Assembly (NCBI GenBank): GCA_016703005.1
Contig: JADJCX010000026.1
Location: forward strand, 1-36,969
From: Flavobacteriales bacterium
GTDB taxonomy: Bacteria > Bacteroidota > Bacteroidia > Flavobacteriales_F > PHOS-HE28
Direction of reading: 5' to 3'
Length of the DNA stretch: 36,969 nt
The notes beneath the pieces were generated by a model. The model searched no databases and was not told the DNA's origin. It saw only the letters and a list, made by a program, of their open reading frames with translations. This document shows, in pieces, positions 1 to 8,445 of the stretch; the first letter of the stretch is position 1; every line of letters starts with the position of its first letter. The position numbers and the translations under genes are program-made.

Positions 1-1
1 C

Positions 2-727
2 TACGGCAATGCAGTGAAACAAGGTGTTCCGGTCGCCATTATCGGCGCGCCGAACAGTGGTAAGAGCACATTGCTCAATGCGTTACTGCAAGAGGACCGC
101 GCCATCGTGAGCGAGATCCCCGGCACCACGCGCGACACAGTGGAGGAAACGATCACCCTCGGTGGCGTGCTGTTCCGTTTCATCGATACCGCCGGCATCC
201 GGGAGACGGGCGATACGATAGAAAAGCTGGGTATCGAACGCAGCTACAAGAAGGCGCAGGAGGCCAACATTGTTGTGTTGCTCGGCGATGCCTCGGTGAT
301 GAACGAGGCAGCGTTCCGCACACAGGCCGAGATGTTCCGCGAGCGGATCGGCAATGGCCCCCAACTCATTCCGGTGCTCAACAAGAGCGATCTGCCCAAT
401 GTGCAGGTGGGCAGTAAGGTGATGGCCATCAGCGCCAAGACCGGCACCGGCATGCAGGAGTTGAAGGACGCTTTCATGGAACACGTTCAAGCCTTGCAGG
501 AAGGCGATGGCGGCATCGTGGTGACCAACGTGCGACATGTCGAGGCACTGGGCCACGCGCGCCAAGCCTTACACGATGCCCGGCTGGCCATGGCCAAGGG
601 TGTGAGCGGAGAATTACTGGCCACCGACCTGCGCCGCGCACAACATCACCTTGGCGAGATCACCGGCAAGATCACGCCCGACGATCTGCTCGGCAGCATC
701 TTCGGTCGGTTCTGTATTGGGAAGTAG
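2..727 (+). CDS. mnmE: tRNA modification GTPase MnmE, C-terminal part (5' truncated)
   Basis: MnmE works with MnmG to install the (carboxymethyl)aminomethyl group on the wobble uridine of certain tRNAs in the cytoplasm. The reading frame is open from base 2, so the gene enters from outside the window and the N-terminal folate-binding domain is missing. The G domain is complete: GAPNSGKS (G1), TTRD (G2), DTAG (G3), NKSD (G4) and a SAK motif (G5), followed by the helical domain. The protein ends in CIGK, the C-terminal C-(I/L/V)-G-K signature specific to MnmE. The GTG at 14 is an internal valine, not a start. Identification is secure from motif order plus the terminal tetrapeptide. Confidence 0.97.
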   Translation, partial: YGNAVKQGVPVAIIGAPNSGKSTLLNALLQEDRAIVSEIPGTTRDTVEETITLGGVLFRFIDTAGIRETGDTIEKLGIERSYKKAQEANIVVLLGDASVMNEAAFRTQAEMFRERIGNGPQLIPVLNKSDLPNVQVGSKVMAISAKTGTGMQELKDAFMEHVQALQEGDGGIVVTNVRHVEALGHARQALHDARLAMAKGVSGELLATDLRRAQHHLGEITGKITPDDLLGSIFGRFCIGK

Positions 728-781
728 GCAATAGCAACATTGCACTTGCGTTTTCCGAGGCAATGGAGTTGTACGTTTGAT

Positions 782-1552
782 ATGACCGCGGGCACGATGA
801 TCCGATCCACGCTCCTGCTTTCTCTTCTGTTCGCCACCACAGCGTATGGGCAGGTGGTTCAACCTATAGCCAAGAGATTACACCTTGGTGTGGAGTTCGG
901 ATATGGGCGAGCTTTTAGGACATTGAGCACTACGGACAATAGTGAGACGTCGTCGGCTATCGTGGACGGCAGGAACTCCAGAGAGACGACACGCGCTGCT
1001 TTTTCTGGGAGCCTTTTTCTGGGATACAAGCTTTCGGATCGTTGGGCCGTGGAACTCGGTGTCGGATTTGCGCGCTTGGGCTATCAAAGCAAGATCGACA
1101 CGGATGATCTCACCTTCGGCGATATGATCGATCCCCGACGGGGCTTCATCTACAACACCGGCGATGTGCTGCCGGCATCCTTCCGCCTTATCGACGACTT
1201 CTACTACGTGGAAGTACCGGTGCGATTGAGGTTGAACCTGGGTAAAGGCCGCTTTCGTTCTACCACGACTGCAGGCATGGCGCCCGCATACTTGATCGCC
1301 GCGAACAGCCGCGCCGTCAGCACCTATGCCGATGGGGACAAGGAAGCCTCCAACTATGACGACACGGATCAGTATCTCCGCTTCGATCTCTTCGCTTCCG
1401 TCTCCACTGGCGTGTCCTACCGGTTGAAAGAGCGCCTCGAATTCCGTTTGGAGCCGATGTTCCGCTATGGTCTTTTGCGGATCACGGATACGCCGGTGAC
1501 CGGCCACCTTTGGAGCGCTGGGATCGGAGCGGGTTGCACGGTGCGTCTGTAA
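782..1552 (+). CDS. Outer-membrane beta-barrel protein
   Basis: The product is about 256 aa with a signal peptide (hydrophobic stretch STLLLSLLFATTAYGQ). Start choice is ATG 782 or ATG 797; the second gives a shorter, more typical signal sequence. After the signal come alternating hydrophobic/polar strands with many aromatic residues (for example YYVEVPVRLRLNLG and FRLEPMFRYGLL), and the protein ends in VRL. This pattern fits the eight-stranded porin-like barrels common in Bacteroidota outer membranes. I see no catalytic motif and cannot name a substrate. It starts 54 bp after mnmE on the same strand and faces the NlpE-like gene tail to tail with a 9-bp gap. Confidence 0.7.
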   Translation: MTAGTMIRSTLLLSLLFATTAYGQVVQPIAKRLHLGVEFGYGRAFRTLSTTDNSETSSAIVDGRNSRETTRAAFSGSLFLGYKLSDRWAVELGVGFARLGYQSKIDTDDLTFGDMIDPRRGFIYNTGDVLPASFRLIDDFYYVEVPVRLRLNLGKGRFRSTTTAGMAPAYLIAANSRAVSTYADGDKEASNYDDTDQYLRFDLFASVSTGVSYRLKERLEFRLEPMFRYGLLRITDTPVTGHLWSAGIGAGCTVRL

Positions 1553-1561
1553 GTCAATTGC

Positions 1562-2317
1562 TCACGGGCAGCGCTCCACACTTTGAGGCAGCTGCTCGAT
1601 GAACACATACTCATCCGCCCCATCCCCTTCCATTGCGGGTCCCATGCCCATGGTGCAGATCGCCTCGATGATCCATGGATCACCGCCGTTCTTAACAGCC
1701 TTGCGGTAAGCCCGCTGCAAGTCTTCGTTGTTGAACGGGATCAACGGCTCGCCTTCTTCCTCGCCGAGGTCCATTCCGCCCACGCAGGGCCACGTAAAAC
1801 GTGAGCCGCACGGCTGGAAGCTTTGCGCATCGGCCATGTACGTGAAGGTGCCAGAGAGCCGCATGCGCGGGATCGCATCGCCGATCTCGTCCGCGAGTTT
1901 GTCCAGTGAGTAGTCCGCTTTCGGGGCGAAGGCCTCTCCCTTCTCATCCACCATCAGCAACCCTCTTCTGTGTAGCGGTAGAACTCCGGCTTGTCACCGG
2001 TGTAACCAACGGTCATCAGCCCATTCACTAGATGCCATTGTCCAATGGTGCCCACCGGGATCGTATCACGATCGATGTAACGCTGTTGCAGAACGAACGT
2101 GCTGTCGCTGCGGACCCACAACGTGGTTTCAATGCCCGGACAGTCGGCACAAGGCAATGTGTCGGTGTAGTAGCCGGGCCATTCCGCCTGAATAGCCGAC
2201 GGGGCGACCACTGCTGTTTCAGTGGGGTCTTTTTCGGGTACTTCCGTGGGTTGCGCAGCCGGTCCGCAAGCGGAAAAGAAGAGCGAACAGGAAGAGAGTA
2301 TCAGCAGGTTTTTTCAT
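1562..2317 (-). pseudogene. NlpE-like copper-resistance/envelope-stress lipoprotein, frame broken twice
   Basis: Joining three frames gives a coherent protein of about 251 aa. Dropping one A from the A6 run just after the ATG at 2317 gives a lipoprotein signal ending in LFFSACG, a good lipobox. The next piece has the NlpE N-domain signature YYTDTLPCADCPGIETTLW, with its CxxC, followed by FVLQQRY. Near 1958 one T is missing between EFYRYTEEG and LLMVDEKG. The rest (SGTFTYMADAQSFQPCGSR) matches the NlpE pattern. NlpE proteins sit on the outer membrane and signal envelope or copper stress. Both breaks are in short homopolymers and the protein around them is well kept, so sequencing error is more likely than decay. 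Confidence 0.72.
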
Positions 2318-2532
2318 GTTGCAGGTGCCGGTTCGAATGTAGATCCACAGCAGCTCCAGAGATCGGGATTCCGGGGGTAGCCGCCTCCACGATGTGCGGA
2401 AGACGTTCCCCAACAAAGCGCTGCCCGCATTTCGGATCATCGAGAGCAAAAACACGTGCTGGGCTTGCGTTTTCGCCGAACCAGAGGGGGCTCGCTCCCG
2501 ACTTTGGCGAACGACTTGCAAAACCGGCCACC

Positions 2533-3024
2533 ATGATCAACCGAAAGAAAATCGCAGCACGCCTCGGGTGGCCTGCATTCATGCTGAGCGGAATGCTCTT
2601 CGTGGGATGCGGGCCCGCCGAACAAGCGGAGAATACCAAGGACAAGGTCGACAGCGGCATTCAGGAATTGAACGAAGACCTGCGCGCCGACATCGAAAAG
2701 GATAAGGCCGCCCTGACCGCCGATCTTGAGCGGCTCAAAGTGCGCACGGAAACCAAGATCATCAACTTCGAGGAACGCTTGCGCGACGACAAGTTGACTC
2801 CGGCCGAGCGCAAGGAACTGGAAGATGCGCACAAGGAAATGAAGGGACAGTTGGTCCGCATTGAAGTGGCCACCAGCAATGTGGGTGTGGCCACACGCGA
2901 TTCCTGGCTCGAAGTGAAGGACGAGTCGAACAAAGTGGTTGACGATATCGACAACTGGTTCGAGCGTCAAGCGGAGAAAATGGACAAGAAAACCGATGCT
3001 GATCGCGACGGGGACGGTCATTGA
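2533..3024 (+). CDS. Coiled-coil lipoprotein of unknown function
   Basis: The product is 163 aa. The ATG at 2533 leads directly into a basic N-terminus, a hydrophobic core and a lipobox-like MLFVGCG, so it is probably lipidated. The mature part is almost all charged helix (repeated Glu/Lys/Asp heptads) and predicts a long coiled coil. It ends in a short acidic tail, KTDADRDGDGH, resembling a calcium-binding DxDxDG pattern. I recognise no named family. An intrinsic terminator follows within 20 bp, so it is probably the last gene of its transcript. The frame is open much further upstream, but that stretch lacks protein character and overlaps the opposite-strand gene. Confidence 0.72.
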   Translation: MINRKKIAARLGWPAFMLSGMLFVGCGPAEQAENTKDKVDSGIQELNEDLRADIEKDKAALTADLERLKVRTETKIINFEERLRDDKLTPAERKELEDAHKEMKGQLVRIEVATSNVGVATRDSWLEVKDESNKVVDDIDNWFERQAEKMDKKTDADRDGDGH

Positions 3025-3042
3025 CCTCCCAGCGCGTTAGTC

Positions 3043-3080
3043 GATGGGTCGCTCCGGGGGGTAGCGGCCCATCTCTTTTT
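3043..3080 (+). terminator. Intrinsic terminator after the coiled-coil lipoprotein gene
   Basis: GATGGGTCGCT pairs with AGCGGCCCATC (one mismatch) around a G-rich loop and is followed by TCTTTTT. It lies 19 bp after the stop at 3024. Confidence 0.8.
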
Positions 3081-3113
3081 CCAGACGTTGCTCCATGTAC
3101 GACCTTGCGCGCA

Positions 3114-3800
3114 ATGGATCCCGTCCCGGTCATCTCAGCCTTCTACTTCGGCAGCGTAGAACACTACCGTTTGTTGGCGCGGCATCCGAAGATCATCATC
3201 GACATCGGTGAGCACTACGAACGCCAGAGCTACCGCACGCGCACGGGCATCGTTGGCCCGAACGGCCAGCAGGATCTGGTGGTGCAGATCGCACGACGCA
3301 GTGGCGAGAAGATGCCGATGAGCTCGGTCGGCCTTTCATACGTCGAATCGTGGGCGCATCAGCACGTGCACGCCATCCGCAGTGCTTACGGGCAAACGCC
3401 GTGGTTCATCCACTATATCGACGAGATCGAAGAGGTGGTACTGAAGAAGTACGATAGGTTGGTGGACCTTGACCTCGCTACGATGCGGCTAGGTATGAAA
3501 TGGCTGGGGTTGAAGACGGAGATCGAAGTATCGGAGAGTTATGTTGAGAGTCGTGAGTCGCGAGTCGTGAGTTGTGAGTCCAAAGGCGCGCACTCGCGAA
3601 TCACGGCTCATGACTGCACTATTGACCTTCGCTCCACCTTCCAACCCAAGAAGCCCCGCCCCCCGGAAGTCGATGCCGTTCCCCCCTACCCTCAGGTCTT
3701 CGCGGATCGACATGGCTTCGTGGGGCGCTTGAGCGTTGTCGACCTGGTGTGCAATTGTGGGCCGGAAGCGCGGAGCATCCTTTCCATGCAGAAGGCCTGA
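3114..3800 (+). CDS. WbqC-family protein carrying an in-frame palindromic insertion
   Basis: The product is 228 aa. It matches the WbqC-like pattern: an N-terminal strand followed by an aromatic FYFGSVEHYRLL, an ExYxRQSYRTRT segment, LSYVESWAHQHVHAIRSAYG, and a C-terminal YPQVFADRHGF...LSVVDLVCNCGPEA. WbqC proteins are linked to polysaccharide or glycan biosynthesis, and their chemistry is not firmly known. About residues 143-168 (SRESRVVSCESKG and following) look foreign. They are encoded by an inverted repeat (3549-3615) sitting in a loop just before the conserved C-terminal part, and the frame is kept through it. ATG 3114 gives the usual family N-terminus. Confidence 0.82.
   Translation: MDPVPVISAFYFGSVEHYRLLARHPKIIIDIGEHYERQSYRTRTGIVGPNGQQDLVVQIARRSGEKMPMSSVGLSYVESWAHQHVHAIRSAYGQTPWFIHYIDEIEEVVLKKYDRLVDLDLATMRLGMKWLGLKTEIEVSESYVESRESRVVSCESKGAHSRITAHDCTIDLRSTFQPKKPRPPEVDAVPPYPQVFADRHGFVGRLSVVDLVCNCGPEARSILSMQKA
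3549..3615. repeat. Palindromic element inserted in the WbqC-like coding sequence
   Basis: The left arm 3549-3572 (AGTCGTGAGTCGCGAGTCGT...) and the right arm 3592-3615 (ACTCGCGAATCACGGCTCAT...) are inverted copies, matching at about 19 of 24 positions. The 19-bp loop is read through in frame. The left arm is itself made of tandem GAGTCGTGAGTC-like units. Confidence 0.75.
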
Positions 3801-3855
3801 TCGTTCTTGACGAAGGTCAAGTGGTCGACGTGGATCGCGATGGGACTTTTGAAGC

Positions 3856-4731
3856 ATGATCAACGCACCATCCTGGCTGGACCGATCGCAGTACCCCTTC
3901 ACCAGCCGCTGTTTCGACCACGGCGATGGCCGTATGCACTATGTGGATGAAGGCCAAGGGCCGGTGGTGCTCTTCGTGCACGGCACACCCGATTGGAGCT
4001 TCGGGTTCCGGCATCTGGTGAAGGCGCTGCGTGGAAGTCATCGTTGCGTGGCGATCGATCATCTGGGCTTCGGACTGAGCGACAAACCTGCGAATGGCGA
4101 CTACACGGTTGCGGCCCATGCTAACCGATTGCAGCGCTTCATCGACCACTTGGGCCTCACCGACATCACCCTTGTGGTCACCGATTTCGGCGGTGGTATC
4201 GGCTTGCAGCATGCGTTGGAACATCCATCGAACGTGAACAGCATCGTCCTCTACAACACATGGATGTGGGATTTAATGCCGGACATGCGGTTCAGTCGGC
4301 CATCGACCATCATGAACTCCTGGTTCGGGCGCTTGCTGTACCTGCGCTTCGGCTTCAGTGTGAACGTGATGATGCCTTCAGCCTATGGCGACAAGTCCCT
4401 GCTCACGAAAACCGTTCACGCGCACTACAAGAATGCCTTGCCCGATGCTGCTTCGCGTGCAGCAACGTTCGCTTGCGTGGAGCAGATCGCGAACGCTGGT
4501 CCGTTCTGGAACACACAATGGGAACACATGAATCGGTTGAAGACCAAGCCCGCGTTGATCGCATGGGGCATGAAGGACCGGTTCTTCCCGCCTGACCTGT
4601 GCGAGCGATGGAAGCATGCTCTGCCACAGGCTCAAGTGCGCACATTCCCCGACGCCGGGCACTTCGTCCATGAGGAACAGCCCGAAGCGTTGGCATCCGC
4701 GATCCGGGAATTGGTCGCGACCAGTCATTAG
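3856..4731 (+). CDS. Alpha/beta hydrolase, haloalkane-dehalogenase-like
   Basis: The product is 291 aa and follows the haloalkane dehalogenase layout: HGTP oxyanion loop (residues 42-45), WSFGFR, DHLGFGLSDKP, nucleophile elbow VVTDFGG with Asp110, acid Asp241 in WGMKDRF (DhlA-type position), and His269 in DAGHFVHEE. The nucleophile is Asp, as in dehalogenases, not Ser. However, the Trp that normally follows it and helps hold halide is Phe111, and the usual HGNP/HGEP motif is HGTP. Halide-binding residues are therefore altered and true dehalogenase activity is uncertain. It starts 55 bp after the WbqC-like gene. Confidence 0.85.
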   Translation: MINAPSWLDRSQYPFTSRCFDHGDGRMHYVDEGQGPVVLFVHGTPDWSFGFRHLVKALRGSHRCVAIDHLGFGLSDKPANGDYTVAAHANRLQRFIDHLGLTDITLVVTDFGGGIGLQHALEHPSNVNSIVLYNTWMWDLMPDMRFSRPSTIMNSWFGRLLYLRFGFSVNVMMPSAYGDKSLLTKTVHAHYKNALPDAASRAATFACVEQIANAGPFWNTQWEHMNRLKTKPALIAWGMKDRFFPPDLCERWKHALPQAQVRTFPDAGHFVHEEQPEALASAIRELVATSH

Positions 4732-4847
4732 CACTAGGCGACGCTGCTGTGCATGCCGGGTACCTTGGCGTGCGCAATTCATGCAGTGGCCGTTCCCGCC
4801 ATCGGCATGGTCATTGTCAAAGGCCGCATCCAACCTCCTTCCTCATG

Positions 4848-6808
4848 ATGAGAATTCTCCCCCTCCAACTGGCACTATCGATCGCTCTTCTTACCACTTC
4901 CACTGAAAGCATCGGCCAAGCGGCTCCGGCTTGGCAAACCAGTGCTGGCGGCAGCATCAACTGGATGCGTACGACGAGCACCGGCAACCTGCTGGTGTGT
5001 ACGAGCGAAGGATTGAAAGGCATCGACCCGGCAACGGGGACGGTCGGCTGGACCGTGAAGGAGTTGGCGAACGCGCCCGAGGGCGGCTACGAGGAGATCG
5101 CCAATACACCGTTCGTTTCGCTGGTTCCTGCCGCTGCCGAAGACCAGTTGGTGATCTTGAACCCTACGGTGGCACGGTGCTCTTCAGTAGCACGGTCAGC
5201 GGTATCGGCCGCATTGCCAGCAAGTACTTCCTCTACGCCAACAACGCCATTGTGCTCGTTGGCCAAAGCGCCGACAAGAAAGCCGTGATGGCGTGTGTGG
5301 ACATGGCTTCGGGCAAGGTGCGCTGGACGAAGGACGACGCCTTCAGCAGACTCACGTCGTGCTCCAGTGCAGGCAAGGATGCGATCCTGTTGAGCACCCT
5401 CTTCTTCGCCTACAAACTCGATGCGAACACCGGTGCCGAGCTCTGGAAACAGAGCCCCGACCCCAAGTTCGCCAGCATGGCCGGCCTCATGGGTGCGTTG
5501 GACAAAGGCGGCGCCAACCTCAGTGGACCGATGGCGCAAACGCAGGGTGTGTTCGTTACCACGCCGCACTCACCTGACCTCTGTTTCATGGGCCTGCAGC
5601 AAACCAAACAGTCCGAGAAGACCGATGCGCAAGGCAAGAAGACCGTCACCATCACATACAGCACCTTCATCAATGCTTTCCGCATCAGCGATGGCAGTTA
5701 CGCGTGGGCGAAACCGCTACAGTTCCAACAGCAGCTCGGTGCCATCGTGCCGTTGAAGCAAGGGTTGCTCGTTGGCGCCGGCGACAGGAACAGTGTGGAG
5801 ATGCTCAACTACTCCACCGGTGAGGGCATATGGGGCAAGAACGGCAAAGGCATTTCGGTTAGCGGTCCGCTGAACGGCGCGGTTGAAGTGGAAGGTGGAA
5901 CGCTGCTCACATCCGGCGGCAAGGATGCCGTGGCGATGTTGGTGGATGCCACCGGTGCCGAGCGTTGGGCGAAGAAGGTGAAGCTCGATGGCGCGATTCA
6001 AAGTGTTACCCGCATGCCCGGCGCATTGCTCATCGCGAGCATGGAGGAAGCCGATGTTGTTGACCTCTCAACAGGTGTCTCGCGTCTTGGCAAACCGTTC
6101 AAGGGCGGCGCCGGAACCGTGGCGGTGCAAGAGAACGACGTGTACCTCTTCAACAACAAAGACCATCTGTTGTACCGCATGCCGATGGGCAGCGGTGCCG
6201 CAAGTGCGTTGAGCACCACCCCGTTGGAATTCGAGGGCAAGGAGAACGCAACGCATGTGGACGTGATCGCCGATGGCATTGTAGTGAGCAGCGACCAGAA
6301 CATCGCGCTCTTCGGAATGGATGGTAGCTTGAAGTACAAGAAGTACTTCCCCGCCCCACGCGAAAGCGGATTGACGCGCGCGTTGTTGTATGCGAACGCC
6401 GTGCGCGCCGCATACTACACCGCAGCATTCGGCTACACCAGCGCTGCCTTCGGGGCCGTGAGCCAAAGCATCCAGGTCACCGATGCGGGTTCGGCCGCAG
6501 GCAAGGAGATCACCGGACAGGTCGCGAACATCTACGGCGACGCATCGGTGATGGCGATGGACTACACCAAGCAGTTCCTGCAACGCGCCAACGCGCGCTT
6601 CAAGGCCACGGCCAACACCAGCGCCACACAGTTCATTCTGAGCGATGCTGGCAAACGCGAATTCGTGCTGATGCGCGTGAACAAGAGCGACGGCTCCCTC
6701 GGTGAGACCATCGCGCTCGGCAAGGACAAGACGCCGCTCTACGAGGTGGACGGTTTCGACAACGCCGTGTACCTGGTGAGCGGCGCGAACGTGGTGGCAT
6801 ATAAGTAG
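4848..6808 (+). CDS. Secreted PQQ-type beta-propeller protein (one frame break)
   Basis: The corrected product is about 653 aa. The ATG at 4848 (or 4845) gives the signal peptide MRILPLQLALSIALLTTS. Repeated blades follow, such as GLKGIDPATGTVGWTVK, CVDMASGKVRWTKDDAF and KLDANTGAELWKQSPD, which is the PQQ-like/quinoprotein repeat in which a Trp closes each blade. The frame breaks near 5163. Adding one G after CTTG restores VILEPYGGTVLFSS, so a single-base indel is likely. No PQQ-dehydrogenase active-site motif is evident, so this is probably a binding or scaffold propeller exported to the periplasm or surface. It ends 11 bp before the FMN reductase gene. Its last 17 codons are duplicated beyond that gene. 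Confidence 0.8.
6758..6808 (+). repeat. 3' end of the propeller gene, parent copy of a duplicated tail
   Basis: The last 16 codons plus stop of the propeller gene recur at 7346-7396. Over the first 41 bp (6758-6798 against 7346-7386), 37 positions match. Confidence 0.8.
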
Positions 6809-6819
6809 CGCACGACCGG

Positions 6820-7347
6820 ATGCGGGCGAAGATCCTCGTGCTGAACGGCAGCACGCGTGCCAAGTCGACCAACGGGCTCTTCATCGAGGCGATCGTGCGG
6901 CTAGCGGACAAACGTGCTGAGTTCACGGTATATCCTTCCGTAGTCGACCTGCCGCACTTCAACCCGGACCTGGATGTGGATCCCGCGCCGCCGGAAGTCG
7001 CGCGTTTCCGCCAGTTGCTGCGCGAAGCGGACGGGCTGTTGATCTGTACACCGGAATACGCCATGGGTGTTCCCGGCTCTTTGAAGAACGCTCTGGATTG
7101 GACCGTCTCCTCCGCCGACCTGCGCCTGAAACCGATCATGCTCGTTACAGCGTCGCTCTCGGGGGCAAAGGCCCAGGCATCCTTGCTCGAAACGTTGACC
7201 GTGCTGGAAGGTGTGATCACGTCGACCACCATGGTGCTGGTCCAGTTCGCCCGGACCAAGGTGAACGCCGAGGCGACCATCACGGACGCGCAAGCATTGA
7301 CGGACGTGCAGCGGGCACTGGACGCCTTCCTCGCCCCACTTGGCTGA
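6820..7347 (+). CDS. NADPH-dependent FMN reductase family protein
   Basis: The product is 175 aa, the usual family length. It has the phosphate-binding N-terminus ILVLNGSTRAKSTN and the flavin-binding signature CTPEYAMGVPGSLKNALDW, both diagnostic for the NADPH-dependent FMN reductase flavodoxin-like fold (as in azoreductase and chromate reductase relatives). It is a cytoplasmic quinone or flavin reductase; the substrate cannot be read from sequence. The gene sits between two copies of the 3' end of the upstream propeller gene, and its stop codon overlaps the first bases of the second copy, which suggests it arrived by an insertion or duplication event. Confidence 0.9.
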   Translation: MRAKILVLNGSTRAKSTNGLFIEAIVRLADKRAEFTVYPSVVDLPHFNPDLDVDPAPPEVARFRQLLREADGLLICTPEYAMGVPGSLKNALDWTVSSADLRLKPIMLVTASLSGAKAQASLLETLTVLEGVITSTTMVLVQFARTKVNAEATITDAQALTDVQRALDAFLAPLG

Positions 7348-7396
7348 CAACGCCGGGCACCCGGTGAGCGGTGCGAACGTGGTGGCGCACCGTTAG
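7346..7396 (+). repeat. Duplicated tail of the upstream propeller gene
   Basis: This reads D-N-A-G-H-P-V-S-G-A-N-V-V-A-H-R-stop in the same codon phase as the parent end (D-N-A-V-Y-L-V-S-G-A-N-V-V-A-Y-K-stop). It begins inside the stop codon of the FMN reductase. It has no start of its own and is a gene remnant. Confidence 0.8.
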
Positions 7397-7482
7397 GCGG
7401 CCGGAAAAAGCTCAGCGATAGCCTACCCGGAACAAGATCCTACCTTCGGGGCCAGAACGTAAGATCACCGACCACACCATAC

Positions 7483-8445
7483 ATGGCAACATTCGAGAAG
7501 CGCGAGAAAGAAAAGAAGCGGCTACAGAACCAAGAAGAAAAGAAGCGCCGCAAAGAAGCGCGCAAGGCGAACTCCAGCGGCGGCGGACTGGAGAACATGA
7601 TGGCGTACCTGGACGAGAACGGCCAGATCACCAGCACCCCGCCCGACCCGAACAAGGTGCGCAAACCCATCGATGCTTCGGAGATCGAGATCGGTGTACC
7701 GAAACGCATTGATGTGCCCGTAGCGGCAGAGCGCCTGGGCCGCGTGGACTTCTTCGACACGAGCAAAGGCTTCGGCTTCATCAAGGAAGACATTACCCAA
7801 GAGCGCTTCTTCGTACACATCAGCGGCTTGTTGGATGAGGTTGGTGAGAACGACAAAGTGCAGTTCGAGATCGAACGCGGCCAGAAAGGCATGAACGCGG
7901 TGCGGGTGAAGAAGGTCGCGGGGGCGGGGAGGGAACGAGGAGGTGGGTGGGACGGTGGGGGGGTGGGGGCGCCCCGCGGGGCGGAGGGGGGGGGGGGGTG
8001 GCGGGGGGGGCGGGGGGGGGGCCCCCCGGGGGGCGGGGGGCCGGGGGGGGGGGGGTTTATGCGGGGGGGCGGCCCCCCTCCGGCTGGGGGGGGGGAGGCG
8101 CCGGGCCGGCGGGGCGTGGGGGGGGGGGGGGGGGGCCCTGCGGGGGGGGGGGGGGGGGGGGGATCGGCGGGGGGGGGGGGGGGTTGTGTGGGGAATGGGG
8201 CGGGGCGGGAGAAAGCAGCGGGGCCCCCCGCCGCGGGCGGGGCGGCGGGGGGGGGGGTGGGGGGTGTGGTCGGGGGGTCGGGGGGAGGGCGGGGAGGGGG
8301 GAGGCGGGGGGGGGGGGCGGGGTTCAAAAGGATCAGGCTGCACTCTTCGCGGCCTTTGCGGTTCAATAGCATCGCATTGGCTGCACCCAACCTCACAAGT
8401 AGCTCAACCACCAGCGGTGCCGGTTGTTGCCCTTCACCTTGTTGA
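7483..8445 (+). CDS. Cold-shock-domain RNA-binding protein; 3' part lost in a G-saturated tract
   Basis: Residues 1-145 (to about 7917) are a normal Bacteroidota cold-shock protein. A very basic, charged N-terminus (KREKEKKRLQNQEEKKRRKE) leads to a conserved YLDENGQITSTPPDPNK linker and a cold-shock domain with RNP1 (KGFGFIKE) and RNP2 (FFVHISG). Such proteins bind single-stranded RNA or DNA and act as RNA chaperones. Related proteins usually end close to ..VRVKK, exactly where the G-rich tract begins. Beyond that the frame stays open only because the DNA is nearly all G, so the C-terminus and the stop at 8445 are not reliable. The frame also overlaps the end of the opposite-strand gene by 53 bp. 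Confidence 0.85.
   Translation: MATFEKREKEKKRLQNQEEKKRRKEARKANSSGGGLENMMAYLDENGQITSTPPDPNKVRKPIDASEIEIGVPKRIDVPVAAERLGRVDFFDTSKGFGFIKEDITQERFFVHISGLLDEVGENDKVQFEIERGQKGMNAVRVKKVAGAGRERGGGWDGGGVGAPRGAEGGGGWRGGRGGGPPGGGGPGGGGFMRGGGPPPAGGGEAPGRRGVGGGGGGPAGGGGGGGSAGGGGGCVGNGAGREKAAGPPAAGGAAGGGVGGVVGGSGGGRGGGRRGGGAGFKRIRLHSSRPLRFNSIALAAPNLTSSSTTSGAGCCPSPC
7918..8325. other. G-saturated low-complexity tract, probable sequence artefact
   Basis: About 400 bp consist very largely of G on the plus strand, with runs of up to 21 G (8142-8162) and 18 G (8118-8135), broken by short islands such as GTTGTGTGGGGAATGG and GAGAAAGCAGCGG. All three forward frames are open here, so no coding frame is being selected. 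Either a true Gly-rich (RGG-type) tail has been corrupted by miscalled bases, or poly-G reads were assembled into a gap. Confidence 0.75.

Noticed and set aside
2032..2532. A long N-terminal extension of the coiled-coil lipoprotein
   Set aside because: The stretch overlaps the opposite NlpE-like gene and lacks protein character; the ATG at 2533 is followed at once by a proper lipoprotein signal.
7918..8325. A genuine Gly/Arg-rich RGG tail of the cold-shock protein
   Set aside because: All forward frames are open and the G runs are too pure for codon-selected glycine. It cannot be excluded fully, so it is kept only as a finding.
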